Source: Sporosarcina sp. NCCP-2716
GTDB taxonomy: Bacteria; Bacillota; Bacilli; Bacillales_A; Planococcaceae
Assembly: GCF_023707985.1 (NCBI RefSeq)
Contig: NZ_BRCF01000004.1
Location: 124,001 to 188,000, forward strand
Direction: 5' to 3'
DNA: 64,000 bases
The first letter of the stretch is position 1, and each line of letters starts with the position of its first letter. Below, one piece after another: positions 34,626 through 42,791 of this stretch. A model generated the notes under the pieces. That model was not told the DNA's origin. It did not search any database and saw only the letters and a program-made list of their open reading frames with translations. Both the position numbers and the translations under genes were made by a program.

Positions 34626-35617
34626 GAAAGCCCCTGATCGCCTATACTGTGTCAGCCGCCGTCCTAGCCGCGGCGGTCTGGCTCGGTGTATCGATCGGCG
34701 CCGTACATATCCCGATCAGCACGCTCTGGAACCCGGGAACTGATCAGACATCCGCAACAATCCTATGGAACATCCGCATGCCGCGTGTCATCCTCGCGGG
34801 GCTCGTCGGCGCGTCGCTCGCGATCGCCGGCGCCGCGTTCCAGGGGCTGCTGAAGAACCCGCTCGCGGATCCCTACACCCTCGGAGTGTCATCCGGCGCC
34901 TCGGTCGGCGCTGTGATGACACTCTTTTTCGGCATCAGCCTGCCGTTCCTCGGCCTGTACACGCTGCCCGTTTTCAGCATGATCGGCGCCGCCGTCACGA
35001 TGTTCATCGTCCTCGGCTTCGCAAAACTCGTCGACCGCGGACTCAACATGGAGACGATCATCCTGACGGGCATCATTTTCGGGTCGTTCCTCGGCTCCGT
35101 CCTGTCGCTCATGATCGCACTCACCGGGGAGGAACTGCGCCAGATCATTGGCTGGCTCCTCGGCAGCGTCTCGATGCGCGGCTGGAACTACGTCTGGATG
35201 ATCGTGCCGTTCACGGCCATCGGTTCCTTCCTGTTGTGGATGAACCGCAGGGAACTGAACGCAATGCTGTTCGGCGAGGAACGGGCGAAGCATCTCGGCG
35301 TCGACGTCGCCCGCCGCAAGCTCGTCATCCTGATCGGCGGCTCCATTTTGACCGGCGCCGCCGTCTCGGTCTCGGGGACGATCGGCTTTGTCGGCCTCGT
35401 CGTTCCGCACATGACCCGCCTGCTGTTCGGATCCGATCATCGGCACCTGCTGACGCTGTCGTTCCTGAACGGCGCGTCGCTGCTCATCATCTGCGACCTG
35501 CTCGCACGCACGATCATCGCGCCGACCGAACTGCCCGTCGGTGTCATCACGGCATTCATCGGAGCACCGGTGTTTGCCTTCATCTTTTATCGACAGCGAA
35601 AAGGGGGCAATGCCTGA
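34622..35617 (+). CDS. btuC: Corrinoid ABC transporter permease
   Basis: A 331-residue FecCD-family permease with about ten transmembrane helices. Conserved parts are RMPRVILAGLVGASLAIAGAAFQGLLKNPLADPYTLGVSSGASVGAV and GFVGLVVPHMTRLLFGSDHR, the coupling helix to the ATPase. The start is GTG 34622, overlapping btuF. Its stop overlaps the start of the ATPase by one base. Corrinoid specificity is inferred from the operon. Confidence 0.92.
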   Translation: MRKPLIAYTVSAAVLAAAVWLGVSIGAVHIPISTLWNPGTDQTSATILWNIRMPRVILAGLVGASLAIAGAAFQGLLKNPLADPYTLGVSSGASVGAVMTLFFGISLPFLGLYTLPVFSMIGAAVTMFIVLGFAKLVDRGLNMETIILTGIIFGSFLGSVLSLMIALTGEELRQIIGWLLGSVSMRGWNYVWMIVPFTAIGSFLLWMNRRELNAMLFGEERAKHLGVDVARRKLVILIGGSILTGAAVSVSGTIGFVGLVVPHMTRLLFGSDHRHLLTLSFLNGASLLIICDLLARTIIAPTELPVGVITAFIGAPVFAFIFYRQRKGGNA

Positions 35618-37086
35618 TGCTGAATATTCACGGACTGTCCGGCGGCTATGGCAGAGGCCTGGTCGTCGACAATGTGTCATTTCAAGTGAGTCCCGGGGAA
35701 GTGCTCGGCATCCTCGGCCCGAACGGCAGCGGCAAATCGACCCTGCTGAAACTGATCTCAGGCGTCCTGCCGAAACAGACCGGAACGATCGAAATTGGCG
35801 GGAAACCGGCGGATAGCTACACCGCGAAAGAGTTCGCACGTGAAGTCGCCGTCCTGCCGCAGCTCCACGCCCACGCCTTTTCCCACACCGTTCGGGCTAC
35901 TGTCGAACTCGGCCGTTATCCATACCAGACCGGCCTCTTCTCGAGCTGGACGGAAGAGGATGAAGCCGCCGTCAGCCGCGCCATGGAACGGACAGGCGTC
36001 ATGCGCTACGCCGATACGCTCATCGAATCGCTCTCCGGCGGCGAACAGCAGCGCGTCTTCGTCGCCCAGGCGCTCGCCCAGCAGGCACCGCTCCTGCTGC
36101 TGGACGAACCGACGAACCACCTCGACATCGCCTACCAGCAGCAGCTTCTTGACACGGTCCGGAGCCTCGCTGCTGATGAAGGAAAGACCGTCGTCTCCGT
36201 CTTCCACGACGTCAACCTCGCTGCGCTCTACTGCGACCGCCTGCTGCTCATGCAGGACGGGAAGGTCTCGGTCATCGGCGCACCGCAGGACGTCGTCAAG
36301 GAGCCGATCATCCGCAGCGTCTACAAGGCGGACGTCGTCACGCAGCCGCACCCTGAGCTGCCGAAACCGCAGATGACGCTGCTGCCGTCAAAGCCGGAGC
36401 GCAAGGAACCCGCTTATTCAGTCGATGAAATCCAGTTCACCGTCACGTCCGACGCCGTCGTCCTCAACACGGCCGTTCCGCTGAAAACGGTCTCATCCGC
36501 TGTCCACAATCCGGGGACGGGCTGGTACCGGACGTTCGTCAACCGGCGCGTCGATGCCGCCTACAACGCGGACGACGTCAAAGGGGAAATGGCACACTAC
36601 TTGGAGACGGAAGGCCATCATCTGACCGACACGGTCGGCATGATGACCGCCGTCCATACGAAAGACGCGGAGATCCGGCGTTACATGGGCGACGGGTTCT
36701 CCGTCGTCATCGCCGTCACGGCAGGCGTCGGCAACGCCGTCGATGCGTCGTGCGCCGCCAAGCGCGAAGTGACCGCCGGGACGATCAACACATGGATCTT
36801 CGTCAACGGACGGCTGTCCGACGAAGCGTTCATCCAGGCAATGATCACCGCGACCGAAGCGAAAGCGCGTGCGTTGCAGAGTGAACGCGTGCTCGACCCG
36901 CTCACCGGCACACAGGCGACCGGGACGTCGACGGACAGCGTGCTCATCGCCGCAGTGCAGACGGGCGTGCAGCTCGACTACGCCGGACCGGTCGCGCCGC
37001 TCGGTAAACTGATCGGCACCGGAGTCTACGAATGCACCGTCCGGGCGATCCGGACGTACAAGGAGGCGAAAGGATGGACCAGCTGA
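35617..37086 (+). CDS. btuD-cbiZ: Fusion of corrinoid ABC ATPase (BtuD) and adenosylcobinamide amidohydrolase (CbiZ)
   Basis: A 489-residue fusion. Residues 1-250 form an ABC ATPase: Walker A GPNGSGKST, signature LSGGEQQR, Walker B LLLLDEPTNHLD and the H-loop FHDVNLAA. A linker (PELPKPQMTLLPSKPERKE) leads to a CbiZ domain at about 265-489, with NPGTGWYRTFVNRRVDAAYN and GVGNAVDASCAAKREVTAGTINTWIFVNGRLSDEAFIQA. CbiZ hydrolyses adenosylcobinamide to adenosylcobyric acid, so import and remodelling are linked in one chain. ATG 35617 follows AAAAGGGGG and overlaps btuC; its end overlaps cbiB by 13 bp. Confidence 0.92.
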   Translation: MLNIHGLSGGYGRGLVVDNVSFQVSPGEVLGILGPNGSGKSTLLKLISGVLPKQTGTIEIGGKPADSYTAKEFAREVAVLPQLHAHAFSHTVRATVELGRYPYQTGLFSSWTEEDEAAVSRAMERTGVMRYADTLIESLSGGEQQRVFVAQALAQQAPLLLLDEPTNHLDIAYQQQLLDTVRSLAADEGKTVVSVFHDVNLAALYCDRLLLMQDGKVSVIGAPQDVVKEPIIRSVYKADVVTQPHPELPKPQMTLLPSKPERKEPAYSVDEIQFTVTSDAVVLNTAVPLKTVSSAVHNPGTGWYRTFVNRRVDAAYNADDVKGEMAHYLETEGHHLTDTVGMMTAVHTKDAEIRRYMGDGFSVVIAVTAGVGNAVDASCAAKREVTAGTINTWIFVNGRLSDEAFIQAMITATEAKARALQSERVLDPLTGTQATGTSTDSVLIAAVQTGVQLDYAGPVAPLGKLIGTGVYECTVRAIRTYKEAKGWTS

Positions 37087-38042
37087 TCGCCCTGCACCTG
37101 GCTGCTGTGACGGCCGGCTTTCTTCTCGACCGGCTCATCGGCGATCCGCCCGGCTGGCCGCATCCTGTCCGCTGGATCGGGACGTGGATCAGCTGGCTGA
37201 TGAAGCGGCTGAACCGCGGGGAATACCGGACGGCGAAGGGAATGGTGCTGCTCATTGTAGTCGTCCTGCCCGCGAGTCTCGCGGCCGGACTGCTGACGTA
37301 CGCGGCGTTCTGGATCCACCCGGCGGCCGGCGCCGTCATGGAAAGCGTCCTCATCGCCGTGGCGCTCGCGCAGAAAAGCCTTGGCGACGCTGCGCACGAC
37401 GTCGCGGTTCCGCTCGCAGCCGGCGATCTGCCGGAAGCCCGCCGCAAACTGTCGTGGATCGTCGGAAGGGACACCGATTCGCTCGATGAACCCGAAATCA
37501 CCCGGGGCGTCGTCGAAACCGTCTCCGAAAACAGTTCGGACGGCGTGACGGCGCCGCTCCTCTTCGCCTTCCTCCTCGGCGCACCCGGCATTTGGCTGTA
37601 CAAAGCCGTCAATACGCTCGACTCGATGGTCGGCTACAAAGACGAGCGCTATGCGCAATTCGGGACAGCATCCGCCCGCACGGACGACGTCCTGAACTTC
37701 ATCCCGGCGCGCCTCACTGGGCTCGCCATCGTGCTCCTCTCGCCGAACCCAAGCGGCCTCCCGCTGAAATCCCGGCTTGCCGGCTGGCGGTCGGACGCCC
37801 GCAAGCATCCGAGTCCGAACAGCGGCTGGCTGGAAGCGGCCACGGCCTGGCAGCTCGGCGCCACGCTCGGCGGAACGAATACATACCGCGGCGTCACGTC
37901 CCGCCGGCCTCAGTTCGGCCCGGGACTCCGCCCGCTCTCAGCAATCGATATCGACAGGACTCTCGTCCAGCTCACCCGCGCCTCGTGGGCCGTCTGGGCG
38001 CTCGGCATCCTGATAGGAGGACTCTGCTATGCAATTGCCTGA
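37074..38042 (+). CDS. cbiB: Adenosylcobinamide-phosphate synthase CbiB
   Basis: A 322-residue membrane protein that attaches aminopropanol-phosphate to adenosylcobyric acid. Signature parts are GFLLDRLIGDPPGWPHPVRWIG at the N-terminus, GRDTDSLDEPEITRGVVETVSENSSDGVTAPL and NTLDSMVGYKDERYAQFG (about 179-197). Four or five hydrophobic segments are seen. ATG 37074 follows AAGGAGG and lies inside the end of the cbiZ region. It uses the product of CobD, encoded next. Confidence 0.95.
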   Translation: MDQLIALHLAAVTAGFLLDRLIGDPPGWPHPVRWIGTWISWLMKRLNRGEYRTAKGMVLLIVVVLPASLAAGLLTYAAFWIHPAAGAVMESVLIAVALAQKSLGDAAHDVAVPLAAGDLPEARRKLSWIVGRDTDSLDEPEITRGVVETVSENSSDGVTAPLLFAFLLGAPGIWLYKAVNTLDSMVGYKDERYAQFGTASARTDDVLNFIPARLTGLAIVLLSPNPSGLPLKSRLAGWRSDARKHPSPNSGWLEAATAWQLGATLGGTNTYRGVTSRRPQFGPGLRPLSAIDIDRTLVQLTRASWAVWALGILIGGLCYAIA

Positions 38043-39678
38043 CCACGGCGCGAACCCGCATGCGCTTTACAACCGTCTCGGCCTGATGCCGCCCGCATCG
38101 ATCACGGATTTCAGCGAAAACTGCAATCCCGCCGGCCCCCCGGCAGCGGTGTTCCAGCAGTGGGAGCAGCTCTACCCGGCCATCGCGCGGTATCCCGATC
38201 CTTCCGGCGAACCGTTTCTATCCGCCATCGCGGCCTACCACGGCGTCGCGCAGCAGAATATCATCCTCGGCAACGGCGCGGCGGAACTGCTGTCGCTGCT
38301 CGCAGCGCAGTACCGCGGAAAAAGCGCCATCCTCATCGACCCGGCGTTCTCCGAGTATGAAGCGACGCTGTCAGCGGCAGGCGCCCGAATCACCCGCATC
38401 CAGGCGAGGGAGGAAGACGGATTCGCCCTGCCTGCAGAAGCAATCGAAACAGCACTTCCGGACGCTGATGTGCTCTATTTGTGCACACCGAACAACCCGA
38501 CAGGCCTGCTGCCGAAGCGGGACGAACTGCTCCGCCTGATCCGCACCGCTGCGAAGCACGGCTGCGAAGTCATCGTGGATGAAGCGTTCATCGACTGGGT
38601 CGGAGAGGAGCACTCTCTAATTCCGTACCTGGATGAATTCCCGCACGTCACGATCGTCCGCTCCATGACGAAACTGTACGCGATCCCCGGCATCCGGCTC
38701 GGGTACGCAATCGCGAATTCAGAGCGGATCGCCGGCCTGAAACGGCGGGCACCACACTGGAACGTCAATGCCGTGGCCGCCCGCATCGGTGCGCTCTGCC
38801 TTGATCAAGAAGAATACAGGCAGAAAGCGGTCCGGTATGCGGCCTGCGAACGCCGCAAGATGATGGAATTCCTGGAAGCGCGCAGCTGTACCGTGCTCCC
38901 ATCCGTCACGAACTACCTGCTGTTCCAGCCGCCGGCGGGCATACCGGCGGACATCGTGTTCCGGCGACTGCTCGTCTCGGGAATCGTTGTCCGCCACACT
39001 GAAAACTTCAAAGGGCTCGACGGCCGCTGGCTCCGCATCGGCATGAAAACCGGGTATGAGATGAAAACCCTTCGCACAGCACTCGACGCTTGCTTGGCGG
39101 ACGGTACGCTCACGTTCATCTGCGGCGGGGTTCGGAGCGGCAAGAGTGCCTACGCCGAACAGCTCGTCCGGACGGAAGCGGAAAAGACCGGCGGCCGCCT
39201 CGTCTATATCGCCTCCGGCACACCGGGGGACGCCGAAATGGCCGCCCGCATCGCCCGTCACCAGCACGACCGGGCGGATGACGGCTGGACGACGATCGAA
39301 CAGCCGACCGACCTGGAGCGCGTGCTGCCGCAGCTGCAGCCGGGCGACCATGTCCTCTGGGACTGCGCGACGACGTGGCTCGCGAACGTCGCATTCGCAG
39401 GCTGGGAGACCGGAACGCCGTGTATCGAGCAGCCCGGCTGCCTCGAACAGGAACTCGAAACGCTGCTCGGCACTAACCGCGAGATCCGACGTATCGCCCG
39501 TCAGCTCGTCATCGTCTCGAACGAAGTGTTCGACGAAACGCTGAACACGGAGGAAGCGACACGTTCCTACACGCTCACACTCGGCTCGCTCCATCAGCGG
39601 ATTGTCGCAGACGCAGACATCGCAATCGAGATGGACAGCGGCATTCCTGTATACCACAAAGGGGGCGTCAGACGATGA
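38029..39678 (+). CDS. cobD-cobU: Fusion of threonine-phosphate decarboxylase (CobD) and adenosylcobinamide kinase/GTP transferase (CobU)
   Basis: A 549-residue fusion. Residues 1-360 are a PLP enzyme like histidinol-phosphate aminotransferase (DFSENCNPAGPP, RYPDPSG, NGAAELL, LCTPNNPTG, VDEAFIDW, RSMTKLYAIPGIRLGYA with the PLP Lys) that makes aminopropanol phosphate. Residues 362-549 are CobU: Walker A FICGGVRSGKSAYAEQL, the His-containing RIARHQHDR, DCATTWLANVAF and VSNEVFDETLN. CobU normally continues GxGIVP after SNEVG; this one diverges there. ATG 38029 follows ATAGGAGG and overlaps cbiB. Confidence 0.9.
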   Translation: MQLPDHGANPHALYNRLGLMPPASITDFSENCNPAGPPAAVFQQWEQLYPAIARYPDPSGEPFLSAIAAYHGVAQQNIILGNGAAELLSLLAAQYRGKSAILIDPAFSEYEATLSAAGARITRIQAREEDGFALPAEAIETALPDADVLYLCTPNNPTGLLPKRDELLRLIRTAAKHGCEVIVDEAFIDWVGEEHSLIPYLDEFPHVTIVRSMTKLYAIPGIRLGYAIANSERIAGLKRRAPHWNVNAVAARIGALCLDQEEYRQKAVRYAACERRKMMEFLEARSCTVLPSVTNYLLFQPPAGIPADIVFRRLLVSGIVVRHTENFKGLDGRWLRIGMKTGYEMKTLRTALDACLADGTLTFICGGVRSGKSAYAEQLVRTEAEKTGGRLVYIASGTPGDAEMAARIARHQHDRADDGWTTIEQPTDLERVLPQLQPGDHVLWDCATTWLANVAFAGWETGTPCIEQPGCLEQELETLLGTNREIRRIARQLVIVSNEVFDETLNTEEATRSYTLTLGSLHQRIVADADIAIEMDSGIPVYHKGGVRR

Positions 39679-40511
39679 AGGGAATCATGGTGATAGGAAC
39701 GTCGTCCGATGCAGGGAAAAGCCTGCTGTGCACCGCGCTCTGCCGGCTGCTTGCAAACGAAGGATGGCGCGTCGCCCCGTTCAAGTCACAAAATCTATCT
39801 CCCTATACAGAACGCGCTGAAGATGGCATCCCGATCAGCCGCGCGCAGTTCATCCAGGCACAAGCTGCACGTACGAAACCAGTCTCTGCCATGAATCCGA
39901 TCATCCTGCAGACCGGTGCGGACGGCACGCTGACCGGCACGTTTTGCGGGGAACCATTGGCGGAAACAACCGGCATGTCCTACCGTGAAAACTATTTCGA
40001 CAAAGCGATCGGGTCGATCCGGCAATCTCTGCAAGTGCTGGCATCCTCCTATGATCTGCTCGTCATCGAAGGAGCCGGCAGCCCGGTGGAGATGAATCTG
40101 AAAGACCGTGACATCGTCAACATGCGCGTAGCCCAGCTGGCCGATGTACCAGTGATCCTCATTGCCGACATCGACCGCGGCGGTGTTTTCGCTTCGATTG
40201 CAGGTACGCTCGCATTGCTCACGCCTGACGAGCGGCAGCGAGTGAAAGCCATTGTGATCAATCAATTCAAAGGAGATCCAGCCAGTTTCCGTGACGGAAT
40301 TGACTGGATCGAATCCTATACCGGTCTTCCGGTGGCCGGTGTGATCCCCTATAAGCCGGACCATGGTATCGCCGAGGAGGACGCATTGCGTCACGGAAAG
40401 TTGGACATGACGTCGCCGGATGCCTTCGAAGACTGGGCATCACACGTCCGCACCGCGCTCAACTGGCCGCTCATCCGATTGATCATCGGCATTGGCGGGG
40501 TGGGCGAATGA
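39675..40511 (+). CDS. CobQ/CbiP-like cobyric acid synthase, lacking the amidotransferase domain
   Basis: A 278-residue protein matching only the N-terminal synthetase part of CobQ (usual length about 500). It has the P-loop GTSSDAGKSLLCTALCRLL, APFKSQNLS, EGAGSPVEMNLKDRDIVNM, and ADIDRGGVFASIAGTLALL. The C-terminal glutamine amidotransferase domain is missing; after HGIAEEDAL only about 45 unrelated residues follow. The stop overlaps cobS by ATGA, so the short form is in a working operon. It may be a vestige, since salvage through CbiZ makes cobyric acid without it, or may use free ammonia. Confidence 0.8.
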   Translation: MKGIMVIGTSSDAGKSLLCTALCRLLANEGWRVAPFKSQNLSPYTERAEDGIPISRAQFIQAQAARTKPVSAMNPIILQTGADGTLTGTFCGEPLAETTGMSYRENYFDKAIGSIRQSLQVLASSYDLLVIEGAGSPVEMNLKDRDIVNMRVAQLADVPVILIADIDRGGVFASIAGTLALLTPDERQRVKAIVINQFKGDPASFRDGIDWIESYTGLPVAGVIPYKPDHGIAEEDALRHGKLDMTSPDAFEDWASHVRTALNWPLIRLIIGIGGVGE

Positions 40512-41269
40512 CCGGCATCCTGCTCGCCCTCCAGTTCTTCACGAGCATCCCGGTCCGCAGGGAGCTGCCGATGGACCGCCGCCACATCACCATCATGTAT
40601 GGTGCCCTGCCATGGATCGGCGCGCTCATCGGCCTCGTGCTCGCGGGTGTCCATGCCGCAAGCAGCTTCGCCGGGTTCAGCCCGCTTCTCACCGCTGTCC
40701 TGCTGCTTGCAGCCGGGATCATCCTGACAGGCGGTCTGCATCTGGACGGCGTCGCGGACACGAGCGATGCGTACTTCTCCTACCGCGATCAGCAGCACCG
40801 CCACGAAATCCTGGCGGATCCGCGCATCGGCGCATTCGGCGTACTCGGTCTGCTGACGGTCGTTTTGCTGAAATTCGCGCTGCTGTACGAGTGGGCGCTC
40901 ACGCAGCCGTCCGCCTGGTACTGGCTGGCGGTCATCCCGTTTTTAGCGAGAGGGACGATGACGCTCTACTTCGTATCGGTGCCGTCTGCGAAAGAAAGCG
41001 GCATCGCGCACTTCTTCTTAAGTAAAATAAGCAGCGGCCCGCTCATCGGCTGGACGGCCGGCTGCCTCGTGGCGGTCGTCGTGCTGCTCGGCTTCCTGCT
41101 CAAAACGACTGTGCTGCCGCTCGGGCTGCTCACAGTCATCGGGCTCGCCATCTGGCTGTATCGATCATGGACCGTCCGCCAGTTCGGCGGCGTCACGGGT
41201 GATTTGAGTGGGGCATTCATCGAAGGGATGGAGGTTCTGCTATGGCTGACGGTATTGAGCTTGTCCTGA
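40508..41269 (+). CDS. cobS: Adenosylcobinamide-GDP ribazoletransferase CobS
   Basis: A 253-residue membrane enzyme joining adenosylcobinamide-GDP to alpha-ribazole (phosphate), the last assembly step. Signatures are LALQFFTSIPVRR at the N-terminus, ILTGGLHLDGVADTSDA (acid-rich metal site), DPRIGAFGVLGLL and GGVTGDLSGAFIEGMEVL. About six transmembrane segments are present. The start overlaps cobQ (ATGA); the end overlaps the next gene by 28 bp. Confidence 0.95.
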   Translation: MTGILLALQFFTSIPVRRELPMDRRHITIMYGALPWIGALIGLVLAGVHAASSFAGFSPLLTAVLLLAAGIILTGGLHLDGVADTSDAYFSYRDQQHRHEILADPRIGAFGVLGLLTVVLLKFALLYEWALTQPSAWYWLAVIPFLARGTMTLYFVSVPSAKESGIAHFFLSKISSGPLIGWTAGCLVAVVVLLGFLLKTTVLPLGLLTVIGLAIWLYRSWTVRQFGGVTGDLSGAFIEGMEVLLWLTVLSLS

Positions 41270-41841
41270 TCCGGCACCTGCCGACAGCGGGAAATGGGCT
41301 CCGGCAGTATATCGGCTGGACGGATGAACCGATCGTACCGGTGCACGTGCTGCCGTCTGCAGAACAGCCGTCTGTCGTGTATGGCAGCGATCTGCTGCGC
41401 GCCCGGCAGACCGCCGCCCTGCTGTTTCCGGACGCACACTACCATCCGGATGCCGGCTTCCGCGAATGTAATTTCGGCGTATTTGAAGGGAAAACATATG
41501 ACCAGCTTGAAACTAATACACTATACCGGCAGTGGGTCGATGATCCGTATAACATCTCCCCGCCCGGCGGGGAATCGATGCAGCAGCTCGAAAAACGCGT
41601 CATTGCGGCGTTCCTAGGACTGCCGCCGGGCGCCCGGATCGTCACGCACGGCGGACCGATCCGCCTGCTGCTCGCCCGGTTCGCGCCGGAGCAGCGGGAA
41701 TTCTGGGACTTCGGCGTCCCGCACGGCAGCTGCCACCGGCTGTATTGGGACTCGGCAGCTGCCTGGAAGGAGGGGGAACGATGCATGTCATACTCGGCGG
41801 AGAAGCGAACGGCAGACGGCGATACGTCCGGGAACGGCTGA
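41242..41841 (+). CDS. cobC: Alpha-ribazole phosphatase-like histidine phosphatase (CobC)
   Basis: A 199-residue histidine phosphatase. The catalytic LVLIRHLPTAGNG at the N-terminus departs slightly from RHGET. YGSDLLRARQTAALLF, FRECNFGVFEGKTYDQLE and the second His in VTHGGPIRLLLA complete the family fold. It would remove phosphate from adenosylcobalamin 5'-phosphate or alpha-ribazole phosphate. It overlaps cobS by 28 bp with RBS ATGGAGG. The C-terminal about 25 residues are polar and overlap the next gene. Confidence 0.85.
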   Translation: MADGIELVLIRHLPTAGNGLRQYIGWTDEPIVPVHVLPSAEQPSVVYGSDLLRARQTAALLFPDAHYHPDAGFRECNFGVFEGKTYDQLETNTLYRQWVDDPYNISPPGGESMQQLEKRVIAAFLGLPPGARIVTHGGPIRLLLARFAPEQREFWDFGVPHGSCHRLYWDSAAAWKEGERCMSYSAEKRTADGDTSGNG

Positions 41842-42182
41842 TCGATCAGGCCGGGCAGGCCGTCTGGCTCGGCGAGGAAAGTCCGCTCGACCTATCTGCG
41901 GCACGGGTAACCGCGGCCGATGACACGGTCGTCGTGACGGGGCTCGAAACCTGGATGGCAGGGCGTCTGTCGGATGAAGACCGGGCCGCAGAGGAACTGC
42001 TTTCATTCATCCGGAACAGGAACGTGTTCGTCATAGTGACGGACATCGGCCGCGGCATCGTACCGGCCGACCCGGCAGCGCGGGCACTCCGCGACGCCTG
42101 CGGCCGGCTCACGCAGCGGCTGGTTCAGGAAGCGGAAACGGTCACACGAATCTGGTTCGGCATTCCGCAAAAATTGAAGTAA
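41781..42182 (+). CDS. Degenerate CobU-like protein without P-loop
   Basis: A 133-residue protein whose end matches CobU: VIVTDIGRGIVPADPAARALRDACGRLTQRLVQEAETVTRIWFGIPQKLK follows the family pattern GxGIVP, RxxRDxxGxxxQ and GIPxxLK. The N-terminus ILGGEANGRRRYVRERL occupies the place of GGxRSGKSxxAE but has lost the P-loop Ser-Gly-Lys-Ser, and the usual middle is shortened. The P-loop CobU in this operon is the one fused to CobD, which in turn lacks the GIVP ending. RBS AAGGAGGGG is present; it overlaps cobC by 61 bp. Confidence 0.75.
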   Translation: MHVILGGEANGRRRYVRERLIDQAGQAVWLGEESPLDLSAARVTAADDTVVVTGLETWMAGRLSDEDRAAEELLSFIRNRNVFVIVTDIGRGIVPADPAARALRDACGRLTQRLVQEAETVTRIWFGIPQKLK

Positions 42183-42197
42183 GGGAGAGGGTTACTT

Positions 42198-42791
42198 ATG
42201 AAGATCTATACGAAAACCGGGGATAAAGGGCAGACGAGCCTCATCGGGGGACGCGTCGACAAAGACAGCCTGCGCGTGGAAGCGTACGGCACGATCGATG
42301 AACTGAATTCATTCATCGGCAAGGCAATGTCGGAACTCGACCCGGCGACATGCCGCGACATTTTCGACGACCTCGAAGCGGTCCAGAACGAACTGTTCGA
42401 CGGCGGCGGCGACTTGGCGAACGTCATGAAAGAGCGCCATTACAAACTGTCCGACGAGCCGATCGAAGTGCTCGAGAAGCGGATCGACGAACTCATGGAA
42501 GAAGCGCCGCCTCTCGAGAAATTCATCCTGCCGGGCGGAACACCGGCCGCCGCCTCGCTTCATATATGCCGGACGGTCACACGCCGCGCGGAACGGGTCA
42601 CCGTCACCCTCATGAAACAGGAGGACGACGTGCCGGGCGAAGTGCAGCGCTACTTGAACCGGCTGTCCGATTACCTGTTCGTCGCAGCGCGCATCGTCAA
42701 CAAACGGGCGGGCGTGCCGGACAACGAATATGTCCGCAGTGCGAAAGTGTTCCGCACGGAGGACAAGAAGAAAGGCTCCGGCGGCGAGTGA
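42198..42791 (+). CDS. pduO: Cob(I)alamin adenosyltransferase, PduO type
   Basis: A 197-residue ATP:cob(I)alamin adenosyltransferase. It shows YTKTGDKGQTSLIGGRVDKDSLRVEAYGTIDELNSFIG at the N-terminus and RRAERV with LNRLSDYLFVAARIVN near the end. It makes the adenosyl form required by CobU/CbiB substrates and by the mutase IcmF encoded 9 kb downstream. RBS AAGGGAGAGGG precedes the ATG by 6 bp. The C-terminal tail is Lys/Gly-rich. Its stop overlaps the next gene (GTGA). Confidence 0.95.
   Translation: MKIYTKTGDKGQTSLIGGRVDKDSLRVEAYGTIDELNSFIGKAMSELDPATCRDIFDDLEAVQNELFDGGGDLANVMKERHYKLSDEPIEVLEKRIDELMEEAPPLEKFILPGGTPAAASLHICRTVTRRAERVTVTLMKQEDDVPGEVQRYLNRLSDYLFVAARIVNKRAGVPDNEYVRSAKVFRTEDKKKGSGGE

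Noticed and set aside
34765..35616. The open frame upstream of btuD-cbiZ as part of the ATPase
   Set aside because: It is the shadow of btuC in another frame, rich in Arg and His; the real start overlaps the btuC stop at 35617.
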